Part shown: positions 51,495 to 60,217 of the stretch, piece by piece
Position numbering within the stretch: position 1 is the first letter of the stretch
How the letters are laid out: every line of letters starts with the position of its first letter
DNA from: an uncultured bacterium
GTDB lineage: Bacteria; Bacillota; Clostridia; Peptostreptococcales; Anaerovoracaceae
Direction: 5' to 3'
DNA length: 64,000 nt
Assembly: GCA_905214195.1 (NCBI GenBank)
Contig: CAJMLH010000002.1
Location: forward strand, 25,320 to 89,319
Program-made: the position numbers and the translations under genes
Notes under the pieces: model-generated
Told to the model about the DNA's origin: nothing
Database searches by the model: none
Seen by the model: the letters and a program-made list of their open reading frames with translations, nothing else

Positions 51495-51901
51495 ATGGAA
51501 TACAGAAAATTTGAAAATACGATTATAGCACGATTAGACAAGGGAGAAGAAATTCTTGAACAAATATTGCCGAAAAGATAAAATTGGCAAGCGTACAGGC
51601 TCTTGGTGCTGTAAACAAATTTACAACGGGTGTATATGACACCAAGCTGAAAAAATATTTTGCCAACGACTTTGAGGGCACATTTGAGATAGTCTCTTTA
51701 ACGGGAACAATAAATACGATGAACGGCGAGTTTTACTCTCACCTGCATATGAGTGCCGGCAATGACCGTGGCGAAGTTTTCGGCGGTCATCTTAACTGTG
51801 CTTTTGTCAGTGCAACTTGCGAAATGGTAATTACAGTAATTAACGGAGTTGTTGACAGATACTTTGATGAGGAAACAGGACTTAACCTTTTCAAATTTTA
51901 G
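51495..51901 (+). pseudogene. PPC (DUF296) DNA-binding-type protein, frameshifted
   Basis: An ATG at 51495 with an AGGAG site starts MEYRKFENTIIARLDKGEEI, the normal PPC/DUF296 N-terminus, but the frame ends after PKR. From about 51570 another frame continues (EKIKLASVQALGAVNKFTTG and later GGHLNCAFVSATCEMVI), the usual rest of the domain. A base change near 51560-51572 (an AT repeat, or lost bases) broke the frame. PPC proteins of this type bind DNA in plants and archaea; the bacterial role is unknown. Confidence 0.7.
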
Positions 51902-52003
51902 TTTTGTTTATTAAAAATTTTCCGGTTTTAATTTTATTTTAATCTTGGCATCCTAAAATAAGCACATAAAACATAAGAAACTTATTTAAGGGGGGGGAAT
52001 TTT

Positions 52004-52633
52004 ATGAATAAATTAAAATCTATGCTGAGTTCACCTAAAAAGATTATCTCTTTTATAATCATCGTAATACTAATACTTGGTATTTTAGCTTTTGTTGGTA
52101 TCAAAGTAGGCGCTTCTGTTTTAAACAATCAAGGTATAGGTCTTGAAAAAGCTACTGCTGTAGCACTGCAAAATGCAGGATATGAAGAGTCTGAGGCTTC
52201 ACTTGTAAGGGGCCATTACGATAATGACGATGGTCTTGGCGTTTACGAAATTGAGTTTAAGGCCGGTGATTACAATTACGATTATGTAATAAGTGCAAAA
52301 GACGGTACTATTATAGAAGCTGACAGGGAATATGCAGGTATTTCTCAGAACGGAACTTCCGGAAATTCCGAAAATCCGGAAAACGGCCAGACCGGTTCGG
52401 GCACTCCCGATGGTTCTGAATATATCGGAGCTGACAAAGCTAAAGAACTGGCTTTGCAAAATGCCGGCATAGACGCTGCTTCTGCAACTTTTACAAAGGC
52501 AAAACTTGACAAAGATGATGGCCTTTATGTGTATGAAATAGAATTCATAAGCGGAGAAACAGAATATTCATATGAAATATCTGCTACAGACGGAACCATA
52601 ATAGACAAAGATTCTGAAAGCATTTATGACTAA
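52004..52633 (+). CDS. Membrane-anchored protein with two PepSY domains
   Basis: This 209-residue protein has an N-terminal membrane segment (ISFIIIVILILGILAFVGI) and two PepSY-like domains (GLEKATAVALQNAGYEESEA at about 43-62 and IGADKAKELALQNAGIDAAS at about 140-159), joined by a Gly/Asn/Ser-rich linker. PepSY domains are often linked to peptidase inhibition or metal reductases at the cell surface. AAGGGGGGGG precedes the ATG. It follows the decayed PPC gene and ends at a terminator. Confidence 0.88.
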   Translation: MNKLKSMLSSPKKIISFIIIVILILGILAFVGIKVGASVLNNQGIGLEKATAVALQNAGYEESEASLVRGHYDNDDGLGVYEIEFKAGDYNYDYVISAKDGTIIEADREYAGISQNGTSGNSENPENGQTGSGTPDGSEYIGADKAKELALQNAGIDAASATFTKAKLDKDDGLYVYEIEFISGETEYSYEISATDGTIIDKDSESIYD

Positions 52634-52634
52634 C

Positions 52635-52668
52635 AAAACGGCAGCCTTTTCACAGGCTGCCGTTTTTT
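52635..52668 (+). terminator. Rho-independent terminator
   Basis: The arms AAAACGGCAGCCT and AGGCTGCCGTTTT end in a T run after the PepSY gene. Confidence 0.85.
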
Positions 52669-52716
52669 AACATATTCGCCGAGAGTTTAAACAATCCACG
52701 GCGATTTTAATTCTAA

Positions 52717-54072
52717 TTAAAGTAATTTACTTGTGTTTTTCCAGATTCCCATTCTCTCGGCATCTTTTACAAGCTCATCTCTAAAGTCAGGATGTGCAAT
52801 TCCTATAAGTAATTCTGCTCTTTCCCAAGTAGTCTTACCCTTAAGGTCAGCAGCACCGTATTCTGTAACAATATAGTTTGTTGCCATTCTTGGTGTTGTT
52901 ACTATTGCTCCCGGAGCTAATGAAGCTGAAATCAGAGATTCAACTTCTCCATCAGCATTGACTCTTGTAGATGGTGTGCAAAGGAAGCTCTGTCCGCCGT
53001 CTGACTGGAATGCTCCCAATACAAAGTCTAACTGTCCGCCTGTTCCGCTTATCTGCTGATGTCCTGCTGATTCTGAACATACCTGTCCGTAAAGGTCAAC
53101 CTGAATACAGCTGTTTACAGAAACGAAGTTCTCTATTCTCGCAATAGTTGCTATGGAGTTTACATAGTCAACAGGTGCATTACAGCAAATAGGGTTATCG
53201 TCTATAAAGTCGTACAATCTCTTGCTTCCGCCTGCAAAAGTATATACTGCCTTTCCCTTATCAAAAGGCTTGTTGCCTGTAAGTTTTCCCGCATTAAACA
53301 AATCTACATAAGCATCCGTAAACATCTCTGTATGTGCATTGATGTTTCTGAGATCCGAATCTGCAATCATCTGACCTATGCAAAGAGGCAAACTTCCGAT
53401 TCCAAGCTGAAGTGTGCTGTGGCTCTTAATTTTTTCTACAACATATCCTGCAATTTTTCTGTCTATTTCAGACGGAGCTTTAGCAGGAAGTTCTGCCAGA
53501 GGGCTGTTGCTTCCTTCAACTACATGGTCAACACCGTAAAGGTTGAGCTGTGTCTGATATCCATGAGCTATCGGCATATTTTCATTTACTTCTACGATTA
53601 TTTTCTTTGCGGATTTGATTACTCCCCACATGTCTGCAACCTGAGGTCCGAGGTTGAAGTTTCCATGTTCATCCATTGGCGCAACCTGGAACATAGCTAT
53701 ATCTATGTCATTGTTGTTGTTTGTCCAAAGGAAAGGAAGCTCACAGAACATCATAGGTATGTACCAACAACGGCCTGCCTTTGACATCGCTCTGTCATTT
53801 CCGCTGAAATGTGCTGATGCAAATCTTACCTGATCATTATTTTTAGTTGCAAGATAAGTTTCAAACGGTCTTTCACGGATTGTAACTGTGCTGATTACCG
53901 TAATGTCACTAAGCTCATCTGCTCTCTGTGCCAATGCTCTGTCAATATCAACTATTGAACCGCAGCCCAGACCAAAATGCAGTCTGTCTCCCGGCTTTAC
54001 CATGGCTGCTGCCTGCTCGGCAGTAATAAGTTTTTTCTTGTACTCTTCTTTCAAATTTGATACTTTATACAT
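52717..54072 (-). CDS. Acetyl-CoA hydrolase/transferase family (butyryl or 4-hydroxybutyrate CoA-transferase)
   Basis: This 451-residue enzyme has the fold of butyryl-CoA:acetate and 4-hydroxybutyrate CoA-transferases. The CoA-binding LQLGIGSLPLCIGQMI, the catalytic glutamate region NAHTEMFTDAYVDLF, and SVNSCIQVDLYGQVCSES are seen. It exchanges CoA between acyl-CoA and acetate. The start is the ATG at 54072 (GGAGAAAAAG upstream); a TTG start at 54084 is unlikely. It fits the butyrate route suggested by butyrate kinase. The exact substrate is not proven. Confidence 0.9.
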   Translation of the reverse strand: MYKVSNLKEEYKKKLITAEQAAAMVKPGDRLHFGLGCGSIVDIDRALAQRADELSDITVISTVTIRERPFETYLATKNNDQVRFASAHFSGNDRAMSKAGRCWYIPMMFCELPFLWTNNNNDIDIAMFQVAPMDEHGNFNLGPQVADMWGVIKSAKKIIVEVNENMPIAHGYQTQLNLYGVDHVVEGSNSPLAELPAKAPSEIDRKIAGYVVEKIKSHSTLQLGIGSLPLCIGQMIADSDLRNINAHTEMFTDAYVDLFNAGKLTGNKPFDKGKAVYTFAGGSKRLYDFIDDNPICCNAPVDYVNSIATIARIENFVSVNSCIQVDLYGQVCSESAGHQQISGTGGQLDFVLGAFQSDGGQSFLCTPSTRVNADGEVESLISASLAPGAIVTTPRMATNYIVTEYGAADLKGKTTWERAELLIGIAHPDFRDELVKDAERMGIWKNTSKLL

Positions 54073-54124
54073 CTTTTTCTCCAATCAAGGTTTATTTTCG
54101 TTACCTTTTTAACAATACGAATCT

Positions 54125-54153
54125 ATTATACAACAAATTTCAAAAAATAACAA
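54125..54153 (-). promoter_or_regulatory. Promoter of the CoA-transferase
   Basis: TTGTTA (54148-54153) and TATAAT (54125-54130) on the minus strand are 17 bases apart. Confidence 0.7.
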
Positions 54154-54255
54154 TAAAAAACTATGAATTTATTTAAAAAAATGGTATTATATATTTGCTT
54201 GAGTTTAAAGACAGCAAATCAATTTAAAAACAGGCATATATATCAAACTTAATAT

Positions 54256-54422
54256 GTCGACCTAGTTAAATGGATATAAGAACCTCGCCTCTTTTACGAA
54301 ATCACAGATTTCGATTTCGGCGAGAACCTTGATACTCGCTTTGCTCGTATTAACAGTGCTTTTGATTGTATATGCTTTAGTCGAGCACATGTTATTCTCA
54401 TTTAACTCACAGAGTCTCGACC
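54256..54422. repeat. tRNA-like palindromic element beside tRNA-Arg
   Basis: This interval starts with a copy of the tRNA-Arg 5' part (TAGTTAAATGGATATAA is identical to the tRNA D-arm) and, on the opposite strand at its other end, has a second D-arm-like and anticodon-arm-like stretch (AGTTAAATGAGAATAAC, then GTGCT...AGCAT). In between lie smaller hairpins (CTCGCC/GGCGAG, CGAAATC/GATTTCG). No gene is visible. Confidence 0.6.
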
Positions 54423-54433
54423 AAATTTAATAT

Positions 54434-54508
54434 GTCTCCGTAGTTAAATGGATATAACAGTGCTCTCCTAAAGCATAGTTGGCGGTTCGATTCCGCCCGG
54501 GGATACCA
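54434..54508 (+). tRNA. tRNA-Arg (CCU)
   Basis: A full cloverleaf can be drawn: acceptor GTCTCCG/CGGGGAT with allowed G-U pairs, D-arm GTTAAATGGATATAAC, anticodon stem GTGCT/AGCAT with loop CTCCTAA (anticodon CCT), T-stem GGCGG/CCGCC with loop TTCGATT, and encoded CCA. It reads AGG codons. Confidence 0.95.
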
Positions 54509-54519
54509 AAAAATATTAG

Positions 54520-54562
54520 AAAATACCGAAATTTGCTTTAATCCCGCAAAGTTCGGTATTTT
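54520..54562 (+). terminator. Terminator after tRNA-Arg
   Basis: The arms AAAATACCGAA and TTCGGTATTTT (54520-54530 and 54552-54562) are followed by a T-rich tail. Confidence 0.7.
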
Positions 54563-54584
54563 AATTTTAGGTCATTAAAATCAA

Positions 54585-55124
54585 TTATAATGCCGTACCC
54601 TTTTTAGGTATGAAAAATTTACTCATATCTACCCTCTCATGTATCAGCAATGCCTCTTTATTTTTAATTCCACCGCCATAGCCTGTAAGGCTTCCATTCG
54701 TTCCAACAACTCTGTGACACGGAATAATGATACATATGAGATTGCTTCCTACCGCACCGCCTACTGCCTGAGCAGACATCCGCTCAATTCCCCTCGATTT
54801 AGCTATATGCTTTGCTATGTCATTATATGTCAATGTTGCCCCGAATGGAATCTCTTTCATTATATCTGCAACTTCTCCTCTGAACTCGGTGAAGTTTTCA
54901 AGTCTGTATGCAGGTATGAAATCCGGTTGCTTACCTCCAAAATAAATATCGAGCCAAAGGCATGTTTCTCCGAAAATGTCCAGATATTTTTCCTCACATT
55001 CAATTTTATGCTTGGCGGCATCCTTAGATTCATCAAACCATAAGCCGGTCAAGAATTTGCCGTCACTGTTCATTAAAATATCGTCAAATTGAGGCGGCGT
55101 CTTATATATCCATTTATATGTCAT
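54585..55124 (-). CDS. ogt: Methylated-DNA--protein-cysteine methyltransferase
   Basis: This 179-residue protein has the active-site motif IIPCHRVVG and the ATLTYNDIAKHIAKSRG helix-turn-helix region of O6-alkylguanine repair proteins. It takes alkyl groups from O6-guanine onto its cysteine. TAGAGGAG precedes the ATG. The length and single-domain form fit Ogt. It has no partner gene. Confidence 0.93.
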   Translation of the reverse strand: MTYKWIYKTPPQFDDILMNSDGKFLTGLWFDESKDAAKHKIECEEKYLDIFGETCLWLDIYFGGKQPDFIPAYRLENFTEFRGEVADIMKEIPFGATLTYNDIAKHIAKSRGIERMSAQAVGGAVGSNLICIIIPCHRVVGTNGSLTGYGGGIKNKEALLIHERVDMSKFFIPKKGTAL

Positions 55125-55302
55125 AAATTTCTCCTCTATCCTTGTTTATCTGTTTGTCAAAACTGCTGTTTTATATTGGCATTATATCAAACCACCTGCC
55201 CTCTGCCAATTTATAAATTTTATTTTTATGAGACATTATCACATTCAAACACAAAAATTGTTGCTATAATCCGATTATATTAAAAATGTACAGGAGGTTA
55301 CA

Positions 55303-56994
55303 ATGAAAGTAATAATCGTAGGAGGAGTGGCAGGTGGAGCTTCTGCCGCAGCACGCATTCGCAGACTTGACGAAAATGCTCAGATAACAATGTTTGAACG
55401 CTCCGGATTCGTTTCCTATGCAAATTGCGGACTTCCATATTATATAGGCGACATCATTACAGACCCGGAAGAACTCACTCTCCAAACACCGGAAAGTTTT
55501 CAGGCGAGATTCAACATAAATGTAAAAGTCAGACACGAAGTTCTCGGTTTTGATCCAGAGTCAAAATCAGTAACAGTCAAAAACCTTGTAACAGGTGAAA
55601 TTTTTGAGGAAAGCTATGATAAGCTTATCCTATCTCCGGGAGCAAAGCCAACAGTTCCGAACATGTCAGGTGTTGAACATGATAAGATTTTTACTCTTCG
55701 CACTGTGGAAGATACATTCAAAATCAAACAATTTATATCAGACCATAATATTAAATCGGCAGTAATCGCCGGAGGCGGATATATAGGTCTTGAAATGGCT
55801 GAAAACCTTTTAAATAACGGAATCGATGTAACTCTGATTCAGCGCCCGAATCAAGTTATGGCTCCCCTTGATTATGATATGGCATGTCAGATTCACGGAT
55901 TGCTCAGAGAAAAGGGAATTAAATTAAAATTCGGAAGTTCAGTTTCAGGGTTTGAAAATTCAGGAGATAAAATTAAAACCTTGCTGAAAGGTGAATCCCC
56001 ACTCACTTCCGATATGGTAATCCTCGCCATAGGCGTAACACCCGATACAAAACTTGCAGAAAATGCCGGTCTTGAGCTTGGAATCAAAAAAAGCATAATC
56101 GTTAATGATAAAATGGAAACTTCCGCCAAAGATGTATATGCGGTAGGTGATGCCGTGCAGGTGAAACATTTTGTAACAGGAGAAGATTCCCTTATATCTC
56201 TTGCCGGTCCTGCCAATAAACAAGGCCGTATTGCTGCTGATAATATATGTGGTCTTGACAGTCATTACGAAGGCTCACAAGGTTCTTCAATAATAAAAAT
56301 ATTTGACATGACGGCAGCGACTACCGGTATCAACGAAAAAACAGCCAAATCATTAAACATCGATTACGATAAAGTTGTTTTATTTCCGCTTTCACACGCA
56401 GGATACTATCCCGACGCTATTTCCATGGCAATGAAAGTTATCTATGAAAAAGCCACTCTCCGACTCTTGGGAGCACAAATTGTCGGCTACGATGGTGTTG
56501 ATAAGCGAATAGATGTACTCGCCACGGCAATTCGTGCAGGAATGAGCGCAGATAAATTAAAAGATTTGGATTTGGCATATGCCCCGCCTTATTCTTCGGC
56601 AAAAGACCCTGTAAACATGGCAGGCTTCATGATTGAAAACATAAGCACCGGTAAGCTGAATCACTTCCACTGGGAAGATATAGATGCTTTGCCTCGTGAC
56701 AACAGCGTAACACTTTTGGATGTAAGAACTCCATATGAATACAATTCAAAGCATATCGATGGATTTATGAATATCCAAGTAGATGAGCTGAGAAGTCATA
56801 TAGAGCAACTTCCAAAAGAAAAACCTGTATATGTAATGTGCCAATCCGGTCTCAGAAGCTATATAGCATGCAGAATCCTTTCTCAAAGGGGATTTGAATG
56901 TTATAATCTTTCCGGCGGCTTCGGATTTTTAAACAGCATAAAAGAAGAACAAGTTGTAGCATCAAAGTCATATCCTTGTGGTTTGCTGAGATAA
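55303..56994 (+). CDS. CoA-disulfide reductase with rhodanese domain
   Basis: This 563-residue flavoprotein has an N-terminal FAD/NAD(P)-binding fold (VGGVAGGASAAARIRRLDE; DVYAVGDAVQ) with the active cysteine in YANCGLPYYIGD (Cys42), and a C-terminal rhodanese domain (about 470-563; YVMCQSGLRSYIACR). Fused CoADR-Rhd proteins reduce CoA disulfides or per/polysulfides and protect against sulfur and oxygen stress. ACAGGAGG precedes the ATG. A bidirectional terminator follows. Confidence 0.94.
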   Translation: MKVIIVGGVAGGASAAARIRRLDENAQITMFERSGFVSYANCGLPYYIGDIITDPEELTLQTPESFQARFNINVKVRHEVLGFDPESKSVTVKNLVTGEIFEESYDKLILSPGAKPTVPNMSGVEHDKIFTLRTVEDTFKIKQFISDHNIKSAVIAGGGYIGLEMAENLLNNGIDVTLIQRPNQVMAPLDYDMACQIHGLLREKGIKLKFGSSVSGFENSGDKIKTLLKGESPLTSDMVILAIGVTPDTKLAENAGLELGIKKSIIVNDKMETSAKDVYAVGDAVQVKHFVTGEDSLISLAGPANKQGRIAADNICGLDSHYEGSQGSSIIKIFDMTAATTGINEKTAKSLNIDYDKVVLFPLSHAGYYPDAISMAMKVIYEKATLRLLGAQIVGYDGVDKRIDVLATAIRAGMSADKLKDLDLAYAPPYSSAKDPVNMAGFMIENISTGKLNHFHWEDIDALPRDNSVTLLDVRTPYEYNSKHIDGFMNIQVDELRSHIEQLPKEKPVYVMCQSGLRSYIACRILSQRGFECYNLSGGFGFLNSIKEEQVVASKSYPCGLLR

Positions 56995-57002
56995 ATTAAA
57001 AT

Positions 57003-57035
57003 GGAGAGAGAAGAAATAATCTTACTCTCTCCGTT
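57003..57035. terminator. Bidirectional terminator
   Basis: The stem GGAGAGAG/CTCTCTCC (57003-57010 and 57025-57032) has flanking A/T runs. It lies between the convergent CoADR and MerR genes. Confidence 0.75.
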
Positions 57036-57037
57036 TT

Positions 57038-57856
57038 TTATTTGCTTTTTTCACATTCAATTGTAATCATAGTAATATAATCGTCACGATCTTGCAATGA
57101 CATTTCATTAAGACCCTCTTCATAAGAATAGCCCTTAAGTTTTATCCGATTTTTTTCTGCAAAATCACATATTTTGCCATATACTGCTTCAAGCCTGTCC
57201 CATCCGCCAAGGCTGAATGCCCGCAAATAAGTTCCCGCAGGGCGCACAATATCATAAACTTCTATGTCCTCTCTGCCATATGCAAAAAAACAATCGTAAT
57301 CGTGGCAATTACCCTTCAAAATTTTTTCAGTTGAAATACGACTTCCAAAATTATCATATAGCCCGAATATTGATTTAAGTCTAAGAGAAAATTCTCCCGC
57401 GACTGCAAAATCATCATCATCATAAGCTCCCGTAATGGGATTGCTAAGCAAGATACGCTGCTTTGGAAGTGTAATTATTTCTATCTGCCCGTCTTTTGCC
57501 ATAAGACTCAGCGATAATTTTTTTGATTTTTGCTCTAAGAAAAACTTAGTACTCAGAAGTTCATTGATAGATTTATCAATGAGTTCCTTTTTCTCAGCTA
57601 TAAGTTCTGCAAAAGAAGTGCCGGATGGACTTTGCTGATAACGAATAATTTCTTCAATAGACATTCCCATTTTTCTCAGCGTTATAATAAGCTCCAGCTG
57701 TACAGTTTGAAAGCAAGTATAGTACCTATAGCCGTTTTCTTCTTTAAACTCCGGAGAAAACAAACCGATTTCATCATAATAATGTAATGTTCGCTTGTTA
57801 ATTCCATTAAGTTTTGCAAACTGACCTATCGTATATAAAAATTTTTTATTTTTCAT
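57038..57856 (-). CDS. MerR-family regulator with C-terminal effector domain
   Basis: This 272-residue protein has an N-terminal MerR helix-turn-helix (IGQFAKLNGINKRTLHYYDE), a coiled coil (LIDKSINELLSTKFFLEQKS) and a C-terminal GyrI-like ligand-binding domain, as in BltR/BmrR. CAAGAGG precedes the ATG. It is divergent from a GNAT/ABC exporter operon whose promoter has a 19-base spacer, the hallmark of MerR control. The inducer is likely a drug or cationic compound. Confidence 0.9.
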   Translation of the reverse strand: MKNKKFLYTIGQFAKLNGINKRTLHYYDEIGLFSPEFKEENGYRYYTCFQTVQLELIITLRKMGMSIEEIIRYQQSPSGTSFAELIAEKKELIDKSINELLSTKFFLEQKSKKLSLSLMAKDGQIEIITLPKQRILLSNPITGAYDDDDFAVAGEFSLRLKSIFGLYDNFGSRISTEKILKGNCHDYDCFFAYGREDIEVYDIVRPAGTYLRAFSLGGWDRLEAVYGKICDFAEKNRIKLKGYSYEEGLNEMSLQDRDDYITMITIECEKSK

Positions 57857-57867
57857 ATCAAAACCTC

Positions 57868-57898
57868 TTGACTCTACAGTTACTGTATAGTTTATGCT
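57868..57898 (+). promoter_or_regulatory. MerR-type promoter of the exporter operon
   Basis: TTGACT (57868-57873) and TATGCT (57893-57898) are 19 bases apart, and the spacer holds the dyad CTACAGTTACTGTATAG. Such over-long spacers are activated by MerR proteins that untwist the DNA. Confidence 0.85.
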
Positions 57899-57940
57899 AC
57901 CATATGACGAAGAAAATTACAAGTAAACAGGAGTATAACC

Positions 57941-58477
57941 ATGGATATTTTAAACATAAATCAAAAACCGTGGAAAGAAATCAAGGAAATTTACCTTGAA
58001 GCTTTCCCAAAATCCGAAAGGAAGCCTTTTTTCGCAATTCGTCATTCTGTAAAAAAGGGAAAAATCCAACTACTGACAGCTACAGAAAACGGCGTGTTGC
58101 AAGGCTTTGTTATGACAGTTCCATATAAAAATACGGTTATGATAGATTATCTTGCGGTTTCCAAAAAAACCCGCAGCAATGGAACAGGAAGCAAAATCTT
58201 GCAGGCGACTATTCAACGATTTCCCGGTAAAAAAATAGTTCTTCTGATTGAAGAGCTTGATGATTCCGCAGCAAATAAGGAACAGCGAATCGCAAGAAGA
58301 AAATTTTATTTGAAAAACGGCTTTACTTCCTCGGATATTCATATAACCGGACACAGCGGCAATATGGAAATTCTTAATTTCGGAGGTATGGTATCAATGC
58401 AAGAATATATGGATTTACAACAGTACGCTTTAGGTCGGCTGATGTTCAAACTGTCCGGAATCAAACCTGTAGTATAA
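57941..58477 (+). CDS. GNAT-family acetyltransferase
   Basis: This 178-residue protein has the GNAT fold with the acetyl-CoA motif (YLAVSKKTRSNGTGSKILQA) and KKIVLLIEELDDSAANKEQR, a variant seen in Firmicute GNATs. It may inactivate the compound exported by the next two genes. ACAGGAG precedes the ATG. It is the first gene of the MerR-controlled operon. Confidence 0.85.
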   Translation: MDILNINQKPWKEIKEIYLEAFPKSERKPFFAIRHSVKKGKIQLLTATENGVLQGFVMTVPYKNTVMIDYLAVSKKTRSNGTGSKILQATIQRFPGKKIVLLIEELDDSAANKEQRIARRKFYLKNGFTSSDIHITGHSGNMEILNFGGMVSMQEYMDLQQYALGRLMFKLSGIKPVV

Positions 58478-58491
58478 GAAAGGAGCTTTTT

Positions 58492-60216
58492 ATGAGAACC
58501 ATTTTTTCAAGAGTAAAGTTAAAAGGACGCCTTATTTTGTTGCTGTCCGTACTCGTTTTGTTTGCAGCAGTCGCAGAAATGATGCTGCCCTCTCTGCTTG
58601 CCCAAATGATTAACAGTGGAGTAAGCGGTTCCTCACGCAGTGCAATTTATATGTTTGCCATTGTTATGGCAGGTGTAACTGCACTTGCCTGCATTGTAAA
58701 TTTCTTTTCTGTACGAATTGCCTCCCGAATTTCAACTGATTTTTCAGCTGAACTTCGCAGCCAAGTCTTTGAAAAGGTACAGAGCTTCTCCGCTGCTGAA
58801 CTTGATAAGTTCGGAACTGCCAGCTTAGTCACAAGAAGCACATCAGATATTACAAATATTCAGAATTTCCTTACCCTGCTTTTGCGTATAGGTATTCTTG
58901 CTCCTATGATGGCTGTTGCCGGATTGGTTTTTTCCGCAGCAACCGGCGGTCAAGTGAGTTCAGTCCTAAGTGTTGCAATTCCGGTACTCTTAATTGGATG
59001 CGGCGCTGTAATTCTGCTTGCTTCACGCTATTCCATAAAACTAAGACAAAAGCTTGACCGCATCAACCAGTTGTTTCTTGAGTCTCTTGAGGGTGTCCGT
59101 GTCATTCGTGCTTTCAGCAAGGAAAAAAGCGAAAGCAGCCGCTTTAATGAGGCAAACACCGATTATGCTGCCACCGCTATGATATCAGGCAGAATTACAA
59201 GTCTATTGCTGCCGGTTATCAATGTAATCTTTGGTGTAACTACAGTAGCCGTTTTGGGACTTGGCGCACACTATGTAGAAATAGGGTCAATGGAAGTCGG
59301 TTCTTTGGTGGCCAACAGCCAATATATCAGTATGGTACTGATGTCTGTAATGATGCTTGCACTTGTTATCATGATGTTCCCTACAGCATATGCCTGCGCA
59401 GGCCGTATTTCAGAAGTTCTGAAAACTGAAACGAGCATAAAAGACGGGACTTTTTCTTTGGAAGATCGCCCTCTTCGTTCAACAATAGAATTTCGTCATG
59501 TGACTTTTGCTTACCCCGGTGCAGCAGAGCCGATTTTGAAAGATATAAGTTTTGAAGCCCACCCCGGAGAAATTACTGCAATTATAGGAGGAACCGGCAG
59601 AGGTAAATCAAGTATCTTGAAGTTAATTCCAAGATTGTACGACCCTCTTTTCGGTGAAGTTATAATCGACGGCGTAAATGCTAAAGATTATGCAGTTGAT
59701 GACCTTCGTTCCCTAATCGGTTATGTTCCGCAAAAAAATGTCCTGTTCTCAGGCGACATTGCTTCCAATCTGAACTTTGGAAAAAATGACGGTACTAAGG
59801 ATGAGTGGCAGACTGCATCACGAATTGCATGTGCGGAAGAATTTATTTTGAAAAAAGAAAATGAATATCATGAAAGAGTTTCCCAAGGAGGAACAAATCT
59901 TTCAGGCGGACAGCGCCAGCGCATGGCTATTGCACGAGCAATCATGAAAAAACCGGAAATTTATGTTTTCGATGACAGCTTTTCGGCTCTTGACATGAAA
60001 ACAGACCAAACTCTTCGCAAGAACCTTAAAGATGCTATGGGAGATGCAACAGTTATTATGGTAGCACAGCGAGTAAGCTCAATTATAGATGCAGATAGAA
60101 TCTTGGTGGTAGATGACGGAATGATTGTCGGCTGCGGCAAACATCAGGAACTTCTAAAAACCTGTCCTCTCTATCGAGAAATTGCAGAAATACAGCTGGG
60201 AAAGGAGGCAATTTAA
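58492..60216 (+). CDS. ABC exporter subunit, degenerate ATPase site
   Basis: This 574-residue half-transporter has six membrane helices and an ATPase domain with an unusual Walker A (GGTGRGKSS), the signature LSGGQRQRMAIARA, and Walker B IYVFDDSFSALD, where Asp replaces the catalytic Glu. Such altered sites are typical of one partner in heterodimeric exporters. AAGGAG precedes the ATG. It works with the next gene. Confidence 0.92.
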   Translation: MRTIFSRVKLKGRLILLLSVLVLFAAVAEMMLPSLLAQMINSGVSGSSRSAIYMFAIVMAGVTALACIVNFFSVRIASRISTDFSAELRSQVFEKVQSFSAAELDKFGTASLVTRSTSDITNIQNFLTLLLRIGILAPMMAVAGLVFSAATGGQVSSVLSVAIPVLLIGCGAVILLASRYSIKLRQKLDRINQLFLESLEGVRVIRAFSKEKSESSRFNEANTDYAATAMISGRITSLLLPVINVIFGVTTVAVLGLGAHYVEIGSMEVGSLVANSQYISMVLMSVMMLALVIMMFPTAYACAGRISEVLKTETSIKDGTFSLEDRPLRSTIEFRHVTFAYPGAAEPILKDISFEAHPGEITAIIGGTGRGKSSILKLIPRLYDPLFGEVIIDGVNAKDYAVDDLRSLIGYVPQKNVLFSGDIASNLNFGKNDGTKDEWQTASRIACAEEFILKKENEYHERVSQGGTNLSGGQRQRMAIARAIMKKPEIYVFDDSFSALDMKTDQTLRKNLKDAMGDATVIMVAQRVSSIIDADRILVVDDGMIVGCGKHQELLKTCPLYREIAEIQLGKEAI

Positions 60217-60217
60217 T

